Assembly (NCBI RefSeq): GCF_016889705.1
Contig: NZ_CP069526.1
Span: forward strand, 3,286,001 to 3,350,000
Source of the DNA: Amycolatopsis sp. FDAARGOS 1241
Lineage (GTDB): Bacteria; Actinomycetota; Actinomycetes; Mycobacteriales; Pseudonocardiaceae
Length of the DNA stretch: 64,000 nt
Direction of reading: 5' to 3'
Within the stretch, counting starts at the first letter, position 1. Each line of letters begins with the position of its first letter. Made by a program: the position numbers and the translations under genes. This document shows, one piece after another, positions 1 to 6,182 of the stretch. The notes under the pieces are model-generated. The model was not told the DNA's origin. It was given only the letters and a program-made list of their open reading frames with translations, and did no database searches.

Positions 1-230
1 GGTTGCCGTTCGCGCGTCCGGGCAGGCACGGTTCACCGACCGGCTCGTGATCGACGGGCCGGGCACCAGTGCCGGGCTGCCGGCCGGGAGTCGCGCGCGG
101 CGGGCTGCCGAACCTCGAACGGCGGTCCGCCGAGTCCGGCGGCACGTTCCAGGGCGAGCCGGCGTTCCCGGGCCGCACACGTCTCGTGTGGACAGTGCGC
201 CGCCCGGTGGCCGGCGCGCGCGGTGCGACC
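1..230 (+). pseudogene. remnant of a DevS/DosT-like sensor histidine kinase, C-terminal end
   Basis: Two pieces of a histidine-kinase C-terminus can be read in different frames. From base 2 one frame reads FTDRLVIDGP, like the stretch before the ATPase domain of DevS-type kinases. From about base 99 another reads GGLPNLERRSAESGG and then TRLVWTV, like the G2 region and last beta strand. The N and G1 boxes that should lie between are missing, and no stop closes the frame before the next gene. This looks like a deleted remnant cut by the window edge. Its position beside an Rv1733c-family gene, a DosR-regulon member in mycobacteria, fits. The call rests on motif similarity only. Confidence 0.4.
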
Positions 231-300
231 CTCGACGTCCGCTCGTCCGTCCACATCGGACCCGACGGGGCGGGCCGAGTTGCGGCAGGAGGTGAGTGCG

Positions 301-903
301 ATGAGCGGGTCGGCGGAGTGGTTCAGGCGGATGGGCCGCACGCTGTTCGCCCGGCACGGCGGCCTGGCGCGGCCGTCGGACCGGTTCCAGGCGGTGGTGC
401 TGGCCGTCTTCGTGGTGCTCGCCCTCGTGGCGGTGCCCATCGCCGTGGGGCTCGGCTCGGGCACCACGGCGCAGCGCGGCCGGCAAGCGGCCGAGGAGGC
501 AGCCGCGCGCCACCAGGTTCCCGCGACGCTGCTCGTCGACGCGTCTCCCGACGACGCCGCGATCGGACCCGACGGCGTCCCGGCCGGACCCAGCCCGCGC
601 GACGCCCGCTGGCGGCTGCCCGGCGGCGGCTACCGCGTGGCCAAGGTCGACGCCGACTTGCAGCTCCACGCGGGGGAAACGGTCCCGATCTGGGTGGACC
701 GCGCCGGCAACCTCGTGCCCCCGCCACTCGAGCGTCGCACCGCCGTGGTCGAGGGCGTGCTGACGGGGTTCGGCGTGTGGGCCGGGTCCTGCGCGGCGCT
801 GGCTCTGCTCTACGGCGGGCTCGTGCTCGGCCTGGACCGGCACCGGCTCAAGCGCTGGCAGCACGAGTGGATCGTCGAGCTCGACCGGAGAACCCCATCG
901 TGA
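301..903 (+). CDS. Rv1733c-family membrane protein
   Basis: A 200-residue protein with two hydrophobic segments, about residues 29-51 and 150-172, and an extracytoplasmic middle domain containing WRLPGGGYRV and GETVPIWVD. This layout and length match the Rv1733c family of actinobacterial membrane proteins, whose biochemical role is unknown; the mycobacterial member belongs to the dormancy (DosR) regulon. The ATG at 301 was chosen because AGGAGGTG lies just upstream at 287-294; an earlier in-frame ATG at 223 lacks such a site. A HesB-like gene follows 39 bp downstream and may be co-transcribed. No DosR box was recognised upstream. Confidence 0.75.
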   Translation: MSGSAEWFRRMGRTLFARHGGLARPSDRFQAVVLAVFVVLALVAVPIAVGLGSGTTAQRGRQAAEEAAARHQVPATLLVDASPDDAAIGPDGVPAGPSPRDARWRLPGGGYRVAKVDADLQLHAGETVPIWVDRAGNLVPPPLERRTAVVEGVLTGFGVWAGSCAALALLYGGLVLGLDRHRLKRWQHEWIVELDRRTPS

Positions 904-942
904 CCGGCCCCGGCCGGCCCTTCGGAGGAAGGCGGAACACCC

Positions 943-1236
943 ATGCTCACCCTGTCCGAATCCGCCACGGAAGCCATCGACCGGCTCACCGTGACCTACC
1001 AGGTCGGACGTCGCGGCGGCTTCCGGCTCAACCTGGCCGGTCCGCCGGAGGCCGGCTGCGCCGTGGATGTCGAAGCCGCGCCCTGTCCGCGCGGGGACGA
1101 CGACGTGGTCGCGTTCGACGAGATCCAGCTCTTCCTGTCGCGCGAAGCCCGGGAGGGTCTCACCGAAAAGATCCTCGACGCCCGAGAGGACTACGAGGGA
1201 CACTTCACGTTCTCGATCGTCAACGCCGGGTGCTGA
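943..1236 (+). CDS. HesB/IscA-like small protein
   Basis: A 97-residue protein beginning MLTLSESATEAI and containing LFLSREAREGLTEKILDA. It resembles the short HesB-like proteins of actinobacteria, distant relatives of A-type iron-sulfur carriers. The three cysteines of a genuine IscA carrier are not conserved in the usual C-X(n)-CGC pattern; cysteines here fall near residues 34, 46 and 97. A carrier function is therefore doubtful. GGAGGAAGG stands before the ATG. It lies 39 bp after the Rv1733c-family gene on the same strand and is probably in the same transcript. Confidence 0.6.
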   Translation: MLTLSESATEAIDRLTVTYQVGRRGGFRLNLAGPPEAGCAVDVEAAPCPRGDDDVVAFDEIQLFLSREAREGLTEKILDAREDYEGHFTFSIVNAGC

Positions 1237-1257
1237 CCCGCCGGCCCGGGAAACCGG

Positions 1258-1476
1258 TTACGAGGGCTCCCGCGGGGCCGGCATCGTTCCCCCGCCCGGG
1301 TGTTCCGTCGGTTCGGCTGTCCGCTGTGGACCGTCGTGGGACGAGAGGCCCCGCAGGCGGTCGATCATGCGGTGGGCTTCGGCTTCGGTGAAACGGCCCT
1401 GGCGGGCATAGCCCAGGATGGCGAACACCGTGCTCATGTGTGGCTCGGCGATGCCGGTAAGATCGACGGAGTCCAT
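1258..1476 (-). CDS. small hypothetical protein (72 aa)
   Basis: A short frame with strong GC bias at third positions and a G-rich Shine-Dalgarno (GAGGGGGG) directly before the ATG at 1476. The core reads MSTVFAILGYARQGRFTEAE followed by AHRMIDRLRGL, which looks like a compact helical protein; the tail is Pro/Gly-rich. No family was recognised. It converges with the HesB-like gene and lies downstream of the TetR gene on the same strand, separated by about 190 bp. Confidence 0.5.
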   Translation of the reverse strand: MDSVDLTGIAEPHMSTVFAILGYARQGRFTEAEAHRMIDRLRGLSSHDGPQRTAEPTEHPGGGTMPAPREPS

Positions 1477-1661
1477 GGCCCCCCCTCGTCAGACGCGTCC
1501 GCCGGGGGCACGGGCGGCGCACTTCGCACCCTACGCCGGTCTCGGCGCGTCAGGACGAATCGCGGCAAACCTTTCAGCGCAACGATTTCAACGATCGCGG
1601 ACGGTGAGGATGCCGACCGGGCAAGGAAAACTGGTGCCGACGTGGGGCAAACCGAGCTGGA

Positions 1662-2315
1662 TCAAGGATTCTGGGCGGGCGTGACCGCGGTCATCGCGCG
1701 ATCGAGGTAGCCCGCGAACGTGGCCTTCGCACCTCCAGCGAGCCACGCGCGCTGCGCGGCGAGCAGGCACGCGAACGCGGAACCGATCACCGCGCGTGGG
1801 GCCGGGTCGGCGGGCTGGTACGGCGTTCCCCGCTGCTCGGCCCGTTCGCGCAGCACGACCTCGGCGGCGGACTCCATGCGCTGCAGCTTCTCGAGGTAAC
1901 TCGCCAGCAGGGCCGGGGTCGCGAACACGATGCGCTGCATGGGATCGGCGACCTCGTGCTTGCCGGGGGCGTCGACGAAGGGGACCAGCAGGTCGAACGT
2001 CCGCCGCAGCGACTCCCACACCGGCTCGTCGGGCGGGCGCTCACGCAGCCGCTCGACCATCGTGTCCGCCAGTACCTCGAACTTGCCGACGATCAGGTCT
2101 TCCTTGGTGGGGAAGTAGCGGAACAGGCTGCGCCGCGACAAGCCGGCCGCCTCGGCGACGTCGTCCATGGTCGTGCGCTCGTAGCCGTGCTCGACGAACA
2201 GCCGCTGCGCGGCCTCGGTGATGTCCCGCTGGACTGCCCGGCGGGTCCGTTCCCGCAGGCCGGGGCGGTGTTCGTTCACCGGCACCACAGTAGCAGGCAG
2301 GGTCAGAGTTGACAC
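1662..2315 (-). CDS. TetR/AcrR-family transcriptional regulator
   Basis: The N-terminal helix-turn-helix is clear: ITEAAQRLFVEHGYERTTM, then VAEAAGLSRRSLFRYFPTKEDL, the TetR signature. The remaining 150 residues form the variable ligand-binding domain. The longest frame starts at a GTG at 2315, but that codon sits inside the presumed operator; GTG codons at 2288 or 2285 (reading VPVNEHRPGLRERTRR) would keep the whole DNA-binding domain and are equally likely starts. It is divergent from a short-chain dehydrogenase gene whose expression it presumably represses, along with its own, from the inverted repeat between them. Confidence 0.88.
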   Translation of the reverse strand: MSTLTLPATVVPVNEHRPGLRERTRRAVQRDITEAAQRLFVEHGYERTTMDDVAEAAGLSRRSLFRYFPTKEDLIVGKFEVLADTMVERLRERPPDEPVWESLRRTFDLLVPFVDAPGKHEVADPMQRIVFATPALLASYLEKLQRMESAAEVVLRERAEQRGTPYQPADPAPRAVIGSAFACLLAAQRAWLAGGAKATFAGYLDRAMTAVTPAQNP

Positions 2316-2343
2316 TCAGTGCCAAGAGTGTCGTACAGTGTCA
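2310..2343. promoter_or_regulatory. TetR operator: nested inverted repeats
   Basis: Between the divergent TetR and dehydrogenase genes, GACACTC at 2311-2317 is repeated inverted as GAGTGTC at 2326-2332 with an 8-bp spacer. A second, overlapping pair, TGACACT at 2310-2316 and AGTGTCA at 2337-2343, shares the left half. Size and position suit a TetR dimer, or two dimers. The site covers the furthest-upstream possible start of the regulator. Confidence 0.65.
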
Positions 2344-2367
2344 GGCATCGACCCGTGAAGGAGTGCC

Positions 2368-3206
2368 ATGTCCCCGAAGACGATCGTGATCACCGGCGCC
2401 AGCGACGGCATCGGTGCCGCCGCGGCCCGCGAACTGCACGGGCGCGGTCACCGCGTGGTGGTCGTCGGGCGGTCGCCCGTCAAGACCGCGGCCGTCGCGG
2501 GCGAGCTGGGCGTGGACCACCACGTCGCCGACTTCACGTGCTTCACCGAGGTCCGCGAGCTCGCTGCCGCTCTCGACGCGGCGCACCCGCGCATCGACGT
2601 GCTCGTGAACAACGCGGGCGGCGTTTTCGGCGACCGAGCCAAGACCGAGGACGGGTTCGAGCAGACCGTGCAGATCAACCACTGGCGCCGTTCCTGCTCA
2701 CCGCCCTGCTGGTGGACAAGCTGCTCGCCTCGCGCGCGTCGGTGATCCAGACGGCGAGCGCGGGCGCCCGGCTCTTCGGCGACCTGCGCCCCGACGACCT
2801 CGACCACGACGCTGCCTACACCCCGCACAAGGCCTACGGCACCGCCAAGCTCGAGAACATCTTGTTCACCCGCGAGCTGCACACGCGGTTTCCACGCCCG
2901 CGGTCTCTCGTCCGCCGCGTTCCACCCCGGCGCAGTGGCGACGCGCTTCGCCACCGGCAGCGCGAGCTTCATGCGCCTCGTCTACACCAACCCGATCGGC
3001 CGGCTGGTCATGCTCAGCCCGGAGAAGGGCGCGCGGCAGCTGGTGTGGCTGGCGACCACGGCGCCGGGCGCGGACTGGGAATCCGGCGTGTACTACGAAC
3101 GCGGCCGCCGCGCTCGCCGGGTGAACCCGCAGCGGCGAAGGACGACGACCTCGCGCGCCGCCTGTGGGACCGGTCCGCCGAGCTGGTCGGGGTAAGCGTC
3201 GGCTGA
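2368..3206 (+). pseudogene. short-chain dehydrogenase/reductase, three frameshifts
   Basis: The start ATG at 2368 opens MSPKTIVITGASDGIGAAAA, the NAD(P)-binding glycine motif, and continues through DVLVNNAGG. At about 2682 one base appears missing (QINH then LAPFLLTALLVDKL in another frame). At about 2888 a T seems extra (HTRF then HARGLSSAAFHPGAVATRF), and at about 3125 a base is missing again before AKDDDLARRLWDRSAEL and the stop. Joined, the pieces give a full-length SDR of about 280 residues with the catalytic region around YTPHKAYGTAKLEN. It is divergent from the TetR gene. Either a recent pseudogene or uncorrected sequencing errors. Confidence 0.75.
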
Positions 3207-3221
3207 CCGCGCGAGCGGGGT

Positions 3222-3788
3222 TCACCGCGGCCGCAGCCCGTCCACGAGAAGGTCGAGTAGTCGCGAGGCGAGCGCCCGCTGGTCTTCGTGGCCCGCGATG
3301 AGCGTGACGCCGCCGATCGCCATCATCACGTCGTCCGCCGGGACGTCGGAGCGCAGTGTCCCGGCCTCGGCCGCGGCGGCGAGCATGCGCTCGATGGCCG
3401 CGCGCAGGAGGTCGCGGCTGTGCGTGCGCAGGCCCTCACGCGCGGCGAGGATGCCCGGCAGCGCTTCGGCCATGCCGTTCTTCGTGAGCACGTAGTCGAC
3501 GAACCGGTCCATCCACGCCCGCAGCGCGGCTTCGGGTGGCAGCTGGGCGAGGAGGCCGGCGGCCGAGCCGGCGAGCCGCTCGGTCTCGCTGCGGTAGGTC
3601 GCCTCCACCAGGTCCTCGCGGGCCGGGAACCGCCGGTACAGCGTGGCGATGCCGACACCGGCCTCCTTCGCGATCGCTTTGAGCGAGGTGTCCGCGCCCT
3701 GCCGGGAAAACGCGCGCGCCGCCGCCTCGAGGATGCGGTCCTGGTTCTCCCGTGCGTCGGCCCGCAACGACCGTCCCGCGTTCGGCAC
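3222..3788 (-). CDS. TetR/AcrR-family transcriptional regulator
   Basis: A 188-residue regulator with the TetR helix-turn-helix: ILEAAARAFSRQGADTSLKA, then IAKEAGVGIATLYRRFPAREDL. Its C-terminal region resembles the tetracyclin repressor-like domain found in actinobacterial TetRs of this length. The GTG at 3788 is preceded by AAGGAG at good spacing. It is divergent from a second short-chain dehydrogenase, with a direct repeat between them that is the probable binding site, and converges with the first, broken dehydrogenase 15 bp away. Confidence 0.88.
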   Translation of the reverse strand: MPNAGRSLRADARENQDRILEAAARAFSRQGADTSLKAIAKEAGVGIATLYRRFPAREDLVEATYRSETERLAGSAAGLLAQLPPEAALRAWMDRFVDYVLTKNGMAEALPGILAAREGLRTHSRDLLRAAIERMLAAAAEAGTLRSDVPADDVMMAIGGVTLIAGHEDQRALASRLLDLLVDGLRPR

Positions 3789-3802
3789 ACCACTCTCCTT
3801 GC

Positions 3803-3849
3803 TAAGTGGACCCGGCTCCGGTTACGGTCGTAAGTGGAACAGGCTCCAC
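3803..3849. promoter_or_regulatory. repeated operator for the second TetR regulator
   Basis: TAAGTGGACCCGGCTCC at 3803-3819 recurs as TAAGTGGAACAGGCTCC at 3831-3847, a 17-bp direct repeat with 2 mismatches and a 28-bp period. The right copy contains GTGGA at 3834-3838 and TCCAC at 3845-3849, an inverted pair with 6-bp spacer. The site fills the gap between the TetR start and the divergent dehydrogenase and is the likely operator for both. Confidence 0.6.
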
Positions 3850-3884
3850 ATATCAGGCTAGCGGAGCGGAGAGAGGACAGCACC

Positions 3885-4837
3885 ATGACCCAGCGCAGCA
3901 CGACACCGTTCGGGGCGACGGCCACCGCCGCCGAGGTGATCGCGGGGGTCGACCTGACCGGCCGGCGCGCGATCGTGACCGGCGCCGTGTCGGGGATCGG
4001 GGCGGAGACCGCCCGGGCGCTGGCCTCGGCCGGCGCGGAGGTGACCCTCGCCGTGCGCGACACCGCGGCCGGCGAGGGGGTGGCGCGGGACATCGCGACC
4101 GGCACGGGCAACGCGGCGGTCCACGTGGCTGCGCTCGACCTGGCGGATCCGGACTCGGTCGCCGCGTGCGTTCAGTACTGGCCCGGACCGCTGCACATGC
4201 TGGTGGCGAACGCCGGCGTGATGGCGACACCCGAGCGGCGGACGACGCAGGGCTGGGAACTGCAGTTCGGCACCAACCCCCTCGGCCACTTCCAGCTCGC
4301 GACCGGCCTGCACGGCGCGCTCGCGGCGGCCGGCGGCGCCCGCGTCGTGGTGGTCAGCTCGGTCGGGCACGTGAACGGCGAAGTGCTCTTCGACGATGTG
4401 TCCTTCACGCACACGCCCTACGACCCGTGGGCGGCCTACAGCCAGTCGAAGACGGCCAACGTGCTCTTCGCCGTCGCCGCGGCGCGGCGGTGGGCGGCGG
4501 ACGGGATCGCGGTCAACGCGCTCAACCCCGGCCGCATCCGGTCGACGAACCTCGGGCGACACCTGGCCAACCCGCCCACGGCGTTCGACCCGGCAGGCTC
4601 GACCGGCGTGTCGGTGAAGGACATCCAGCAGGGCGCCGCGACGTCGGTGCTGCTGGCCGCGTCGCCGCTCGTGGCGGGCGTCACCGGCAAGTACTTCGAA
4701 GACGGTCGGAAGCGGAGCCGTTCACCGCGGGCCTGCGGCGCGGAGTCGCGGACTACGCGCTCGACCCGGAGAAGGCCGACCGGCTCTGGACGCTGTCCGA
4801 GCACCTGCTCGCCGAGGCAGGCCACCCGGTCCGGTGA
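3885..4837 (+). pseudogene. retinol-dehydrogenase-like SDR with one frameshift near the 3' end
   Basis: From ATG 3885 (purine-rich GAGAGAGGA upstream) the protein reads RAIVTGAVSGIGAETARALA, the SDR cofactor loop, then LVANAGVM and the catalytic YSQSK. The architecture matches the long SDRs related to retinol dehydrogenase/WW-domain oxidoreductase (about 310 residues). At about 4705 the frame is lost: KYFED continues only in the next frame as SEAEPFTAGLRRGVADYALD to a stop at 4837, as if one base were missing. Catalysis would not need the tail, so the product could still fold. It is divergent from a TetR regulator and convergent with the hydrolase. Confidence 0.75.
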
Positions 4838-4844
4838 CCGGGCT

Positions 4845-4888
4845 CCGGTGGGGTGACCGCGACGTTCACGGCGCGGTCACCCCACCGG
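4845..4888. terminator. bidirectional terminator hairpin
   Basis: A perfect 17-bp inverted repeat, 4845-4861 and 4872-4888, with a 10-nt loop, lies between the convergent ends of the dehydrogenase (4837) and the hydrolase (4899). It starts CCGGTGGGG and is entirely GC-rich, without a T-run, as is usual for actinobacterial terminators. Confidence 0.75.
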
Positions 4889-4898
4889 GCCGGGAGGC

Positions 4899-5735
4899 TC
4901 ACTCGCGCAGGAACGTCAGCAGCTCGGCGTTGAACGTCGCGGCGTGGGTGACGTTGAGGCCGTGCGGGGCGTCGGCGACGAGCACCAGGCGGGCGTCCTT
5001 CACCATCTCGGCGGTGCGCTTGCCGCTGATCTCGAAGGGCACGATCGCGTCGGAGTCACCGTGGATCACCAGGGTCGGGATCGTGAACGCCTTCAGGTCC
5101 TCGCGGAAGTCCGTGTTGGTGAACGCGGTGGTGCAGTCGAGCGTGCCCTTCGGTGACGCGAACGCGGCGATGGCGGTGTTGTACGCGTGCACCGACGGGC
5201 TGACCAGGTCGGTGCGGCCCTTCACCGCGAAGAAGTTCGTGACGAACCCTTCGACGAACGCCGGGCGGTCGGCGCGGATGCCGTCGTGGAACGACGTGAG
5301 CAGGGCGTCGTCGAAGCCGCCCTCGGGGTTGCCGTCTTCCTTGTGCAGGAACGGCGGGACGGCCGCGGCGAACACGGCCTTGGCGATCCGGGTGGTGCCG
5401 TAGCGGCCGACGTAGCGGGCGACCTCGCCGCCGCCCATCGAAAACCCGACCAGCGTGACCTCGGTGAGGTCGAGCGCGGTGAGCAGCTTGTCGAGGTCGT
5501 CGGCGAACGTGTCGTAGTCGTAGCCCTCCCACGGCTGCGACGACTGCCCGAAGCCGCGGCGGTCGTAGGTGATCACGCGGTAGCCGTCCTCGACGAGCGC
5601 CGGCACCTGGGCTTCCCAGGAACGGCCCGACAGCGGCCAGCCGTGGATCAGCACGACCGGGCGCCCGGCACCGCGGTCTTCGTAGAACAGCTCGACCGGT
5701 GCCCCGTTCTCTTCACCGACGGTCAGCTTGGGCAT
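4899..5735 (-). CDS. alpha/beta hydrolase of the non-haem haloperoxidase type
   Basis: A 278-residue alpha/beta-fold hydrolase. The oxyanion motif is VVLIHGWPL, the nucleophile elbow GFSMGG places Ser at residue 99, the acid is Asp229 in HGDSDAIVP and the base His258 in APHGLN. This triad and the family look (LDLTEVTLVGFSMGGGE) match bacterial chloroperoxidase/esterase-type enzymes; the true substrate cannot be told. The ATG at 5735 was chosen for GGAAGGA just upstream; the frame stays open much further upstream without coding character. It stands alone, converging with the dehydrogenase. Confidence 0.85.
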   Translation of the reverse strand: MPKLTVGEENGAPVELFYEDRGAGRPVVLIHGWPLSGRSWEAQVPALVEDGYRVITYDRRGFGQSSQPWEGYDYDTFADDLDKLLTALDLTEVTLVGFSMGGGEVARYVGRYGTTRIAKAVFAAAVPPFLHKEDGNPEGGFDDALLTSFHDGIRADRPAFVEGFVTNFFAVKGRTDLVSPSVHAYNTAIAAFASPKGTLDCTTAFTNTDFREDLKAFTIPTLVIHGDSDAIVPFEISGKRTAEMVKDARLVLVADAPHGLNVTHAATFNAELLTFLRE

Positions 5736-6182
5736 GAGATGTCCTTCCCTCCAGAATGGTGTGGTCTGGCACTCCGGGCCGTGGCCCCGTTGCCGGCGCC
5801 GGTGCTGCCGAGGGGAACCGTAGTCCCACCATGTGGTCGGGCGGCAGTCCCACCAATGGAGTAATTGTGTGAATACTTCCGTGACGCGTCCGTTCGGGTG
5901 ACGGGTCGGCCGGGGATTCGTTGCCTCCCAGAGGTTTCGGCTGGCAGGCGCGTTTTTCCACCGCCGCACGCGGGCCCGGCCGACGTCCCGATGCGTGGCT
6001 CGATCAGCACGCTCGCGTGGTCCGGCCACTCTGGACGGTCCCGCGATTTCGGACGTGGCGGGACGATTCCGGGCATCGGGGAACCGGCTCCCCGGCGGGG
6101 AACCGGTTCCCCGTTTTCCCGGGTTTCCCGATAGTGCCCTGGTTCCCGGGTACGAACGGACGTCCTCAGTGGACGGCGCGCC
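5736..6182. other. gene-free spacer with GGGAACC-type palindromes at its right end
   Basis: About 450 bp hold no convincing gene. The left part carries the promoter region of the hydrolase. The right part holds repeated GGGAACC elements: an interrupted palindrome at 6077-6094 and a perfect 16-bp palindrome at 6097-6112, followed by CCCGGG boxes. These lie just downstream of the ABC permease stop (6183, minus strand) and could terminate it. Confidence 0.5.
6077..6112. terminator. tandem palindromes downstream of the ABC permease
   Basis: Two adjacent dyads share the core GGGGAACCGG. The first spans 6077-6094 and ends CTCCCCG; the second, GGGGAACCGGTTCCCC at 6097-6112, is perfect. They lie about 70 bp past the stop of the permease read leftward. 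A terminator is the simplest reading, but the GGTTCC symmetry could equally be a protein site. Confidence 0.4.
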
